Source: Prillingera fragicola (lineage: Eukaryota > Basidiomycota > Tremellomycetes > Trichosporonales > Trichosporonaceae). From it: a stretch of 64,000 nt of DNA. Below are positions 1-10,860 of this stretch, piece after piece. The DNA is taken from assembly GCA_002335605.1 (NCBI GenBank), contig BEDY01000003.1:496001-560000 (forward strand). Direction: 5' to 3'. A program made the translations under genes and the position numbers. The notes beneath the pieces are model-generated. The model ran no database searches. It saw only the letters and a program-made list of their open reading frames with translations, and was not told where the DNA came from. Each line of letters starts with the position of its first letter. Position 1 is the first letter of the stretch.

Positions 1-1410
1 GGTGAGTAATCTTGCGCGGGTTGTGGTTCCGAACAATTTCTGACAGTGCAGTTCCACCAACCTGGACACCTGGTCGCTTGCGCAGCTCCGAACGCTCAAG
101 GTTGGCGGCAACGGCGCCCTCACCGAGTTCTTCAACAAGCACGGCGGAGGCAACCTTCTCCCACCGCAGAACAATGATGCCCGTGCGCGCTACACCTCGC
201 GCCCTGCCGAGCTGTACAAGGAGGAGCTGAAGAAGCGTGTCCAGGCGGACGCACAAAGGTACCCCGATGGTATCCACATTGACGGTCTCGACCTCACGCC
301 GATGGGTACCACCACTTCGACTCCTGCCGCTGAAGGCAAGGACGACTTCTTTGACACTTGGGACAAGGCCGCCCCTACTCCTTCGCCAAGGACATCGAAG
401 CCTGCGTCTCCTGCCCCTCCCTCGATCGGTATCGCTCGTGCCACCCCCACTCCTCCGCCCTCTACTGCCCCACGCACCGTGACGTCGTCGTCCCTTCGCA
501 CCGGCACCACACGGCCTGCCGTTGTCCGGCCGCAGGCTTCTCGTCTTGGTGGTGCCAAGTCATCCAAGCTCGGTGCCAAGAAGGCTGCGACCGGCATCAA
601 CTTTGAGGAGGCTCAGCGCAAGGCGCTCGAGGAGGAGGAGCGCGTCAAGCGTCTCGGATACGACAAGAAGCGGGAGGAGGAGGAGGCTGCCGCTCTCAAG
701 GCGCGAGAGGAGGAGGAGCGCCGCAAGAACCAGGCCTCGGGTATCCAGAGCTCGCGTTCGGCTACCCCTCTGAGCAAGGCGACGCGCGTAGAGGACAAGC
801 CTGTACCCGTCAAGCTTGGCTTTGGACAGGTTGCCGGTGCTCCAGTTGTGGCTCAGCAAAAGTCGTAAGTGTCGTCGTCTGCGACTCTGTGCCATTGTGT
901 GAAAGTCTGAATAGATACTGACGTAACCAGGAGGGCAGCCGAGGTCGATGACAGCGTGACTGCGGCCAAGGACCGCTTCGGAACGCAGAAGGGTGAGTGA
1001 TGACTTACAACAAGCAATAGCTGACAACGTTAGCCATCTCTTCGGACATGTACTTTGGCCGCGGCTCGTACGACCCCGAGGCCACCTCGCAGGCCCAGTC
1101 GCGCCTGCAGCAGTTCCAGGGTGCGACCGCGATCTCGTCAAACGCATACTTCGGACGTCCTGATGAGGAGGATGACGAGGACAACATGGGCGGTGGCGGT
1201 GACGGTCTGCTTGGCCTCGAGGGCAACGAGCATGTGCAGCAGCTCGAGCGCAATGTGCGCGACATGGCCGGTCGCGTCATGGCAGACCCCAACGTGCAGA
1301 ATTTGACCGACCAAATTCGTGCTGGCGCACTGAAGGTACGATGACGATGAGGGCGTATGGCTGACTATACCCAGCTGTCGGACTTTTTGGCTTCGCTCGA
1401 GCAGCGGTAA
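1..1410 (+). CDS. GLO3: ADP-ribosylation factor GTPase-activating protein, Glo3/ArfGAP2-3 type (5' partial)
   Basis: This is the 3' part of a gene entering from the left edge. The window opens on a donor site (base 1 is the last exon base), and exons follow at about 52-864, 931-992, 1034-1335 and 1375-1410. The first full exon encodes the end of the ArfGAP domain (STNLDTW, then a stretch ending FFNKHGG). After it come a Pro/Ser/Thr-rich linker and a Glu/Lys/Arg-rich coiled segment (EEAQRKALEEEERVKRLGY). The later exon carries the Glo3 motif (AISSDMYFGRG), which separates Glo3/ArfGAP2/3 from other ArfGAPs. Proteins of this family stimulate GTP hydrolysis by Arf1 on COPI vesicles during Golgi-to-ER retrieval. 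The zinc finger (CX2CX16CX2C) and arginine finger lie outside the window. The last exon is only 36 nt and ends in SLEQR. Confidence 0.85.
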
Positions 1411-2678
1411 GCTGCGTTGCAGCGTAGATCCGCGTTGTGTGGGACCTAACCTCCACCGGTCTCCCCGAGGAGACCGAGCGCGTCGCCGAAGCGCGTTGCT
1501 TGCCGAGCGGCGTGTTGACTCAAACCTAGAGCCGCTCCGTACATCCATTCATCCACACCCTAACTTAAACCTATCCCAACCTGGTCCCACTCCCACGCCT
1601 TGAGTTCCCTAGATGTCTGCCCTCGTTGCACACGAGTAGTATGAATTACGCATGCAATCCGAGTGCACGACACGGTTGTGGCGCAAGCGTTTGACAAACT
1701 ACCTAGACGGCGGAGCTGGGAAGCGGCTGTGGTGAACTCCTCGGATCGCCGTTGGGTGCTGAGAGGTAGGAAAGCTATAACAATCGCACACCAGCGTCGC
1801 TACTCTAGCTACGGGGCACTGCCATGCTTTGTGGGCCAAGTCTCTGTACACCCAACCGAGACAAGCGATGCCAGCGGTGCAAGCCGCAAGTACCTGAGTG
1901 ATCCCGACAGCCCGCAGCAACTGTTGTGTGGCTCGCCTCAACGCCATTAGATTCCTGAGCGGGATAGGTTAGAGAGTCTCCTTGACGTCGCGTAGCTGCT
2001 CGTGCGACCATGTGCCGAGCGAGTTCTGAACATGTTTGGCATGCGTGTGCCAAGGTTATCGCCCTGGGAAGATTTCTATAGAAGCAGTGCAGCATTGTGG
2101 CGACGTAGGTTGTCTTGACTTTGTCGAGTCTGACTTGCCATGTCCAGGTCTGATTCCTCCATATAGCTGTATAGGAATGCTCTGCGGACATCCCAGCAAG
2201 CTCACTAGCCCACTCTTCTTGTCGGCGTACAGCATGCAGCCATGATGCATGGGTTGTCGCTCGGTGCACGGTAAGCTGCGCAGTTCCAGTCAGGGACAAT
2301 CTAATAAATCATGTTCTATTTCTGCGCAGTGTTTACCCATCACTGCCCAGTATAGACTCCGCACAACGGACCTACGCGTCAAGCAACGTTGGCTTTGCCC
2401 ACTGTCCGCGCGTGTTGCCGTCCTGTATTCCCAGGTTCAAAGCACGAGCGGAGGTGCGTGGCTTGACCCGCTGGCGCAAGTATCCAGTAGCTCGCTCGGC
2501 GATGCCCTAGTCTGACGGTTGGGCACAGTCTGCTAACTTGACCTGCGGACCCCGCACTCTCGCTACCCCCATCTCTTGCGCTGGGCGGTTTAAAGAGGCT
2601 GCGCTCCGAAAACAAACTGTGCTGCGCGTTCTTCTCTTCTAATCATCTTTGTTTTCGTGGCTCACAGACACACGGCTA
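1411..2678. other. Intergenic region upstream of chitin deacetylase
   Basis: This 1.27 kb stretch lies between two same-strand genes. Open frames here are short, overlap on both strands and resemble no family. I see no RNA gene or repeat. A TTTAAA box at about 2590 and a T-rich stretch just before the ATG at 2679 suit a core promoter and leader for the chitin deacetylase. The rest is probably the GLO3 3' end plus upstream regulatory DNA. Confidence 0.5.
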
Positions 2679-4019
2679 ATGCTACCCCTCGCACTCTTTG
2701 CTCTAGCAGCACCAGCGCTCGCGCACACTGGCTGTGGTGGCCACGAGATCGGTCGGCGCAACCTCGGCGGCAGGGTTATTCACGACAAACGCCAGGTCGA
2801 CAACAGCAACATTGGTGAGTGTTGAACATCACCGGGGGGGCCTTCTGACCGCTCAGACCCCGCTGCCGAGTGTACCTTCTACTCGTACCCTCCAGTGACC
2901 GCTATTGCGTCCCAGTTCCCTGCCATCTGGCAGCCAGCGACCCTTGTGTCTGGTGACACTGAGGCGGCTGATATCTTTGCCAAGATCAACGCAAGCTTGA
3001 ACTCTGCCATTCCCAACGATGGGCCGCGGTGCACAAACAACGGTGACTGCACTGGTGTCAACTACGACTCTTCAGATCCCGACTGCTGGTGGACTCGCAC
3101 TGGGTGCACCACTCCTGCGGCCACCCTAAACATTGCGGCTGACATTACCACCGTGCCCGAACCCAACACCTGGGGCTTTGGCTTTGACGACGGACCCAAC
3201 TGCTCGCACAATGCGCTTTACAACTTTCTCCACGAGAACAAGCAAAAGGCGACCATGTTCTTCATCGGCTCCAACGTCATGGACTGGCCCCTCCAGGCTA
3301 TTCGCGCTCACGACGAGGGCCACCAGATCTGTGTCCACACCTGGTCGCACCTGTACATGACCTCGTTCAGCAACGAGCAGGCCTTTGCCGAGCTCTACTA
3401 CACCCGCAAGGCCATCAAGGAGGTTATCGGCGTGACGCCCAAGTGCTGGCGTCCCCCCTACGGAGACACTGATAACCGTATCCGCATGATTGCTGCTGCC
3501 CTCAACATGTCGACGATTGTCTGGTCCGACGACACCGACGACTGGAAGGTCGGCACCGGTGGCGTCACCCAGCAGGACGTCAACAACAACTACCAGAAAG
3601 TCATTGACGCCGCCACGGCAGGCCAGTACAACACCCACGGCCCAATCGTCCTCAACCACGAAATCAACAACATGACCATGCAGACAATGCTGGAGCAGTA
3701 TCCCAAGATCAAGGCCGCGTTCAAGTACATTGTCCCCATTGCCACGGCCCTCAACGAGACCCACCCTTACCAAGAAGCCAACATCACCTACCCCGACTTC
3801 AACACTTACATTTCGGGCCAGGAGAACGAGGCTGTCAACAACGACCCCTCGGCCACTGCTAGCTCGTCAGGCGCTTCAGGTGTCGGCTCGAGCACCGCCG
3901 GCGCCGGCAAGACCTCTCCTGCAGCCGGCACCGAGTCGCACGCCAAGAACGACGCTGGAAGGATGGCAGCGCCCTCGGTCTTCGCGGTGGTACTCGGCGG
4001 GATCGCCTCTCTCCTGTAA
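2679..4019 (+). CDS. Chitin deacetylase, GPI-anchored (carbohydrate esterase family 4)
   Basis: Two exons (2679-2814 and 2857-4019) encode about 432 aa. The start gives a signal peptide (MLPLALFALAAPALA). The CE4/NodB core shows motif 1 with the metal-binding Asp pair (FDDGPN, near residue 154), motif 2 with two metal His (HTWSH, near 205), motif 3 (WRPPYGD, near 242) and a late LNHE segment (near 311) with the catalytic-region His. A Ser/Gly/Ala-rich tail leads to a hydrophobic C-terminus (FAVVLGGIASLL), typical of GPI attachment. The family removes N-acetyl groups from nascent chitin to form chitosan at the cell surface. Chitosan-rich walls and several such deacetylases are known in Tremellomycetes such as Cryptococcus, but which paralogue this is cannot be decided here. 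The many cysteines before the catalytic core suit a secreted enzyme. Confidence 0.93.
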
Positions 4020-4343
4020 CGACACGGCCGGTACATTCATTTTCCTCATCTTTGGCCCAGCGCTGCACATTGCGCCTGTTCCACACATAGTTAGCTTTCA
4101 TTTGAAATCCCCCACACAACACGGACAGTAATTCACACTGCGTTCTCCAACGCATGGCCATAGGGACAGTGATCATCGTCTCCTTCCTCATCAATACACC
4201 GCGCTATAGACATTTGCACATGTTAGTCCAGACTCCTCCACTTGGATCTCAATATTATAAGAATAGCATGAAGACTAAGAAACTCCAACCACAGCCCAGG
4301 TACATTATACACCTTCCCAAGCGATTCCTCTGTCACGCCCTCA

Positions 4344-4903
4344 CTAACCCATCTGCGCCAACAACTCGGCCTCCTGCCCCTCAAGCTCGACCACCCGCGC
4401 ATTAGCCCGGACGAGCTGCCGCTTCGTCTCTGCCAGCTCGGCCTCGAGGGTCCTGTAAGAGCTCGCGAGGGCTGTGGCGCGCTGGATGGCGTAGCCTGGC
4501 TCGCCGTGGCTTGCCTGCTAGTGTTAGCGACGGGGCGGGAGGGGGGACTCACGACTCGTTCCAACTTTAGTGGCGAGGATGTGGCCGAGGCGTTCTTGGT
4601 AGGTGATGCTGAGACGCTGGCTCTGCTGCGAAGAGGCAAGGTGGTGCTTGTAGCCGTGGACCGGGCTGGGGGCGTTCCGAATGGCCTGAGTTGGTCAGAC
4701 CTCGTCGGTTGATGATGACAAGGCAAGGCAGCTTACATGTTCCTTTCTGGTGGCTCAGACGCCGCGTCGAGCACTAGTTGGGGGTTCGTTGGCGAGCCCA
4801 GGGGCGTGAGCGGTGGTGAGTGGATTTTGGCTTGACACTGGGAGCAATACTGCTTGCCGCTGGGAGGTGGCAGGGAAGCATCATCTGCTGGTGCGCGCTT
4901 CAT
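4344..4903 (-). CDS. Small coiled-coil protein of unknown function with an N-terminal CxxC
   Basis: I do not recognise this family. A gene model with exons 4737-4903, 4553-4685 and about 4344-4514 joins in one frame and gives about 156 aa. The N-terminus has one CxxC pair (QYCSQCQAKIH), then Pro-rich (SPPLTPLGSPTNP) and Ser/Thr-rich linkers. The last 50 residues form a good heptad-type helix (YRTLEAELAETKRQLVRANA), ending in ELLAQMG. Both introns have GTAAGC or GTGAGT donors and AG acceptors. No long single reading frame supports it, so the model rests on splicing logic and the coherent coiled coil. It lies on the same strand as TMEM14 and 250 bp beyond its stop. The start at 4903 is the first good ATG, but the frame stays open further upstream, so another 5' exon is possible. 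Confidence 0.6.
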
Positions 4904-5152
4904 CTCAGGCAAATGCAGACGAGGTGGATCCGCGCCATGTTTATCACTCAGTAGTCTGTGCGCAAGAGGTCAGCCGAGTCCCAGCAGAGGGGGAGTGCAT
5001 AGTAAGTCGGTAGCTCCTGCCTGCCAGTCCTGCTGAATACGCTGCATCGGTCTCAGAGCTGGCAAGCTCTCTTTCGCTACCACTCTTCGTTCTCTGCTGC
5101 CCTTCCGCTTCTTTTGCGCCCTCCTGCGCAACGCATCGATACCATGCCACAC

Positions 5153-5697
5153 TTACTGGAGACGCAGAGCGTAGCGGATAAGCATGATGAGGGACAGGAT
5201 CTGTTCGTCAGTCGCGGGATCGAAGGACTTGGAGAAGCAGCTTACAGTTACTATGACGGTCAGCAGATGTCATTCGCAGGCACTCACCAAGACCCGCAGG
5301 CATAAACTTTCCAGAGCGCGCAAAGCGGCTGCCCATGAGCAGGGTAAGAATCAAAGTCACCACTGTAGCGTTAGCACGGCCTTGGCATCGTGGACTTGCT
5401 ACACACCGAGCGACACCTTGACATCCCGAGGGTTCTTAGTGACGCACTGCAAATGTTAGAACAGAGGTAACAAGTTGATACGAACGTATGCGCCGTAAGC
5501 CGCGGCAAGACCGCTTCCGCCACCTGCGACGAGCGAGGCCATGGAACCCTTCTTAATGAAGCCCATTACGCCTCCGCTGGCAATGACGGCCGAGTACAGG
5601 AAGCCTGCATTGTTAGTGTGGGACCAGGCGGCTACACCACGAGACCAAACATACCGGCCACATCGTAAGCGGGGTCAACAAAGTGGGCGGACGCCAT
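5153..5697 (-). CDS. TMEM14-family small membrane protein
   Basis: Six short exons (5655-5697, 5486-5604, 5407-5446, 5288-5362, 5246-5250 and 5153-5200) give about 109 aa, the usual TMEM14 length. The protein begins MASAHFVDPAYDVAGFLYS. It has four hydrophobic helices with Gly-rich faces and the family signature near helix 3-4 (SGKFMPAGL). The final helix reads ILSLIMLIRYALRLQ before the stop. TMEM14C is a mitochondrial inner-membrane protein needed for porphyrin/heme transport in animals. The fungal members are little studied, so a mitochondrial role here is inference. The fifth exon is only 5 nt, and without it the last helix is lost to a frameshift. The second intron has an unusual GTTCGT donor. 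Confidence 0.85.
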
Positions 5698-6244
5698 TGT
5701 GTGAAGAAACGTGTGTTGAATGTCTTTCAATCAAATGGCGGCAAAAGGAGCAAACATGCAATCCACAGGTGTAGTAGACGCGTCTCCCGTACTGGTAACC
5801 CATGACGCTGTCCTGGGTGGGTGTCACAGGGTGCAGCACCTCCACCTTCCTGCCAGTACCACCGCGGCTGGAGACCCCACACTGTCCCAGTGCCACATTT
5901 CGGACATTAACGGCGACAACCCCAGCAACGTGCGCCACCTTCCCCCGGCCAGTCGCGTCTGTTGTGGATGCGGAGATGACAAGAGCCACAGTGGGTGTGC
6001 ATCTAGCTTGACCCACCGCTCTCTATCCACAGAGAGCGCTCCTGGGTCAACCAGTCCACTTTACATTACTCAACACCACTACAACTACTCGTGGAGGCCG
6101 GTCACAACGAACATCAGAGCCACTGCTCAGCCGCCCCACACCCAACCTAGGGCACCAGCTCCACAATCTGCACCCGCTAGCTCGCGCCACCCACTACAAG
6201 CTACGGCACTACTCACGTCTCACGGCTCCTCCCATAGAGGCGAC
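5698..6244. promoter_or_regulatory. Divergent promoter region between TMEM14 and the RNF10-like gene
   Basis: This 547 bp stretch separates two divergent starts. The plus frame of the RING gene stays open back to an ATG at 5720, but the upstream part is Pro/Ser/His-rich without a recognisable domain. I treat it as leader and promoter, though an N-terminal extension cannot be excluded. No clear factor site stands out. Confidence 0.5.
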
Positions 6245-8465
6245 ATGCCCGCACAGCAAGTAAGCCCTAGCCATCACGACCAGCGTCCTGCCAACCGTCG
6301 CGGACCCAACGCGCAAGGTGGCAAGGGCAAGAACAATACAGGTCGTAAACCCTCATTACTCATGGACGAACGCGACCCGGCAGCATGGCTCGGGTTCTCT
6401 CTTCCTCCGCGCAGCGTCCCCGGATCGGGTGGTATGGCGGGTCCGCCCCGTCGTAGCAAGCGCAACGATACGTGGCGTGGGAGTGTGCTCACGCGTGAGA
6501 AGTTTGTCAACGCGAGCTTCCGCTTCGTTCTCAAGCCCAACGAGATGCTCACATACGGTGCCCACTTTGCGGACCCCGATATTTCACTCCACTGGCCCAA
6601 CGTCCTCCAGATTCTGGTGCCCACTTTCTCGTCGTACTCTGTAGCCCAAGGCTTTGTGTCTTCAGAGGCGGAGGATGGCGCGACAGCAGAAGAGTCGGCA
6701 GAGCACCGTCGTCGCGTCGAGGAGGAGAAGCAGGGTCGGTCCTGCCCCATCTGTCTCAGCAAGCCCGTTGCTGGCCGGATGACAAAGTGTGGACATGTAC
6801 GTGCGCTCTGAGGGAGCTGCAGCTGACGGTTCTTAGATCTTCTGCTTCCCTTGCATTTTGCACTACATTCAGCTCTCGGACGTCCCCAAGTCCGCGACAT
6901 GCCCGATCTGCGGCGACACCATACATGAGGGCATGCTCAAGAGTGTGCGCTACCTTGACGCCGAGACCATGGTCAAAGCTGCCCAAGGTATGGACGGCGG
7001 TGTCGCTGGCGAGGACATGGCCAAGATGATGTCCGAGGCGAAGACTATCGACAGCGAGCCCGAGTCAGCAGGCCGCGCGCACCGGATCCACATGCGTCTC
7101 TTGCAGCGACCCCAAATGACTAGCCTCGCACTCCCGCCGGGTCCGACATGGCCTTCAGACGCTATACCGCCCCTCACGGCTCCGTGGTACTTCCTTCCGG
7201 ACGTAATCACCTTTTGCCACTTCATGCTCGCCACTCCAAAGTACATGTTGGCGCAACTGCAGCGTGAACTCGAGGAGCTCAAGGGCGAATGGGATCTTCT
7301 CGCCGGCGACGAGCTTGGTCGCAGCTTTGTCACTGCAGCTCGAGGCAAAGTTGAACGCCAGATGCTCAAGGTCCAGTCCGAACTCGTCACGCCTCTTGTT
7401 GAGAGGACTGAACTCGAAATTCGCGAAGCCTGGACTGACGCTCTCGGTGGCGAGCGACGGGAGAGGGAGAAGCAGCAGGAGCGGGACCGTCAAGCCAAAG
7501 AACGTGAGGAGCGTGTCAAGGATGCTGCCCTAGACCCCTCAGAGGTACCTACAGAGTTCCTTGACACAACTGGCTACCCATACGCTGGACCGACCGTGCA
7601 TGTGCCACCCAACGTACCAGTCGCGCCCAATCCAATGCCCCCGACTACAGGCAAGCGCAACAAGCGTAGGCCCGCTGGCTCGATTGCACCCCCCACCCCA
7701 CCAGCTCCGACATACTATTTCTACCAGTCAAGTCTCGGAGCCAACGTGTATCTCAATCCACTAGACAGTCGCATCTTGCTTGCCGAGTTCCACTCGTACG
7801 CGCTCTTCCCCCCATCAATTTCGATCACGACTACCGGGTACGACTCGTCGACCATTACTGAAGACTTGCGCAAGCGCATCAAGTACCTTGCGCATCTACC
7901 CGTAGGCACTGAAGTCGTCTTTGTCGAGGCCGACCTCACCGGCATTGTCAGCAAAGAGACTCTCGATCAGTTTGAGCAGCCTCTCAAGGCCCGTCGCCTG
8001 AAGCGTCGCGACCGCACAAAGCGCGAGAACCGCGATGCACGCCGAATCGAGCAGGCTGAGCGTGCCAAGTTGCCACCCGATGTTTTGACTCTGTCGTCCG
8101 CGCAAGCTGGTGTTCCTACCGACCACGAGCTGGCCATGGCTCTTGCGCGTTCACTAGAAGTTGGCTCACCTGAGAACGGCAACGCCTTCCCACTGCCTGG
8201 CACTGCTGGGTTGCCCGCACCTGCGCCGACTTCAACGCCTTCAGCACCAGCTCCCACAAACTCGTCCTTTGCCTGGGCGGTCAACAATCCCCGTGGCCCT
8301 CGCCCCGTTCGTGTAGACAACCCAGACTACGACGAGGCATGGGGCAACGCCTTCAACACTGCCGATAACGCTGCAGAGGACGAGACGGCACCGACAAAGA
8401 AGAAGAAGGGGGGCAAGAAGGCGGGCAAGAAGCTGGTGCTCGGCGGAGCAGGCAGGCAGGCATAA
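6245..8465 (+). CDS. RING finger E3 ubiquitin ligase, RNF10/Mag2 type
   Basis: Two exons (6245-6796 and 6837-8465) encode about 726 aa from the ATG at 6245. An RNF10-type N-terminal region (LTREKFVNASFRFVLK and following, with the WPNVLQI segment) precedes a RING finger. The RING begins CPICLSKPVAGRMTKCGH in exon 1 and continues IFCFPCILHYIQLS and CPICGD in exon 2, so the intron splits it after the His ligand. C-terminal to it are coiled and charged segments, a conserved region around YYFYQSSLGANVYLNPLDSR, and a Lys-rich end (TKKKKGGKKAGKK). RNF10 and yeast Mag2 ubiquitinate 40S ribosomal proteins on stalled or defective ribosomes; a similar role here is inferred from the family. The frame is open upstream to 5720, so the N-terminus could be longer. 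Confidence 0.87.
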
Positions 8466-8701
8466 GGAAGACACCCCACAGCACACCATAAACATCCAAT
8501 CGAATCAAACCATAAACCTCATAAATACATCATTGTTCAGCATGGCATCAGAAGTGTACCACATTCGAGAAATGTTGCAGGTCCAGTCCAGTTGAGTGGC
8601 AAATGGTAATATCCGCGGAAGCAAAATTTCGAAATGACAATGATCAGAACTTGACAACATGACCATCACTTGGACCACCAGACCATTCATCTCACACCAG
8701 C

Positions 8702-10531
8702 ATGGCGACCCGAACATCTTTGCGCGTCCTGTCGCAGGCAGTCCGTGCCGCTCGGCCACATGTTCAGGAGTACTCAGTCCGGAGAGCTCGTCTTGCGCCA
8801 TCGGCCGTGTTCCAGCTGAGCCGCAACATCCACTCGTCTTCATGCCAGCTTCAGGAGGCGACAGCTACCGTCACTGAGGCACTAAAAGAGAGTGCCGCAG
8901 CAGAGGAGCCCATTGCAGGACCTTCTACAGCGGTCAATGAGGCTACCGAACCCCCTGCGTCCAACACCACTGCCGCAGCCCACATCGACGCTTGGGAGGT
9001 AAGTCTCCACCGTAGAGCAAAGCTAACGAACAGCGCGCCGGCGTGCACCCCTTAGTTGCTGCGCGTCTTGTGGCTGCATACCCGGATGCGGCGGCACCTA
9101 CACCTGCGCAGCGCGCATTTCTTCTCGCTGCGATGCGTGGCGATGTGGACGTCTACCTGAAAGACTACATGGGTCGTGGCAAGTGAGTCACTGGTGCAGG
9201 TCGGAGCTCGTGCTGACGGAGACAGGACGTTTAGTCTCGCATTGGCAGCCTTGTCTCTTGTTGCGGGTGGAGAACGCCAGGTCATCATGATCGTGCCCAC
9301 ACCGCACCTTGCGCAGCAGGTCTGCAACCTGCTCGGCACCTTCGCCCCACAAGGGGTGACCTACAGCCTACTGGGAAAGGACGAGGACATGCAGGCGCCA
9401 GTCATTGTTGCCACTCCAGGGGCTGTCAACACCGCGCAACCCCATCTCCCTGGCCTCACTCACATCCTTCTCGACGAGCCTGATACCATGCTCGGTTCTC
9501 TGCCCCCGCGTCACGCCACACCACGCCGACTGGCCAAGCACCCCGTCAACATCCACCCCCCACCTGTTGCTGATGCGCTGAATTATTTGCTTGGCATCGA
9601 GACATATCCTGGAAGCAAGGGACAGCAGGTAGACTTTACTAGGCGTAACAACGTGCGCACGCTCTGGGCCAGCGCCACGCTTCCTGCCGCGCTGCGCCGC
9701 TTTGTGTACGGCCGCGGCTGGGTGAAAGCCGACAGTGGCGGTGGCGGAATTGTCGATCTCGACTTTACGATCAGTGCGACACCACGGCAAAAGGAGATAC
9801 AGGAGACGGTCAACAGCATTGCAAGTGAGGCCAACATTCCCGCGACCGAGCCGGTGGCCGCGGCAGCCAAGCCGGTGCACTATGCGTTCGCCGTGACGAA
9901 CACTGGATCAATGGTGCCGCTCCAGCAACGGACAGACGGCGAGGAGGGGCGTCTGTTAAACCTTGGCGAAAAGTCCAAGGTCAAGATGTCAAAGCTCGTC
10001 ATTGAGGCGCTGGCCTTTCTGCATGCCACATCGCCGCCGCCGCCGGGCACATATGCGCTTGTCCTGGGCCCAGCAGCGGCGCCCTTGACGACATTGGCCG
10101 AGGAGATTGCACTCTTCTCCATCGCAGTTGCGCCTCTTGTTCCAGAGGCATTGGCTGGAGTCATCGACGCGCCCGAGTCCAAAACTGCGCCGATGTTTGT
10201 GTCCTCGCGCGCCGCTGTGACCGGCCTCCACCTTCCCGGCTTGCACACCGTTTATCTCCTAAACGGCCTGGACATGGCGAGCCTCACTCCCAAACAGCGC
10301 GCAAACAGCGGCGAGAAGCTCCGCGAAATCTTCTACTCTGTCGTGGCGGGACGGCTGGGTCGTGTCGGTGCCTCTGCTGGCCACATCCATGGTGCGCCCC
10401 AGCGCGTCATCTCGCTTGTCGCGGCTGGAAGCGAAGAGGAGAACGGTCTGCACGACATGTTCAACGGCGTTCTGGGCGAGGAGAGCCATGAGCCCGAGTT
10501 TAGGCTGTCCGAATGGAAGGGACAGTTGTAA
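8702..10531 (+). CDS. Mitochondrial DEAD-like RNA helicase (DEPD variant), Mrh4-like
   Basis: Three exons (8702-8998, 9034-9182 and 9226-10531) give about 583 aa. The N-terminus looks like a mitochondrial targeting peptide (MATRTSLRVLSQAVRAARP, rich in Arg and Ser, no acidic residues). Helicase motifs in order are a Q-motif-like stretch (PTPAQRAFLLAA), motif I GRGKT (split by the second intron), Ia (VPTPHLAQQ), Ib (ATPGAV), motif II as DEPD instead of DEAD, motif III SAT, and weak motifs V and VI (GRLGRVG in place of HRxGRxGR). The overall plan fits the fungal mitochondrial helicase Mrh4, which acts in large mitoribosome assembly. The assignment to Mrh4 is inference. The changed motif II and motif VI suggest a diverged or slow ATPase. 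Confidence 0.8.
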
Positions 10532-10860
10532 GGCGGCGAGGGGGCCGTCGGTCGCTATCGCTCCGAGGCCGAGCCGAGGGAAGGTCGTTATCGGCTCGCT
10601 GTCCGAAGCATACTTGCATATCGAATGCTGAATGCATGCTTGGCCAGCAGGGGCTGCTTGGCATTGGGCATGAGGATTGAAATTGCATTGTATGGATGGA
10701 TAAGGGGACGGGGATTGAGGCGTGTCGGAGGGTAGTGGTGAATAAATTATCTCATTATTTTGTACGCTTCACATCATCATATGCACATCACCACTTTCAT
10801 TGCTTCACAGTTGGATGGGTCTAGAATTAATGCATACAACATAACAATCACAGTTGAACT
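10532..10860. other. Convergent 3' intergenic region
   Basis: This 329 bp stretch lies between two convergent stops. It becomes AT-rich in its second half (AATAAATTATCTCATTATTTTG near 10741), which suits poly(A) signals for one or both genes. No coding or RNA feature is visible. Confidence 0.5.

Noticed and set aside
3126..3773. 215-aa minus frame inside the chitin deacetylase
   Set aside because: It is antisense to the conserved catalytic region and has no recognisable domain; the plus-strand gene explains the DNA.
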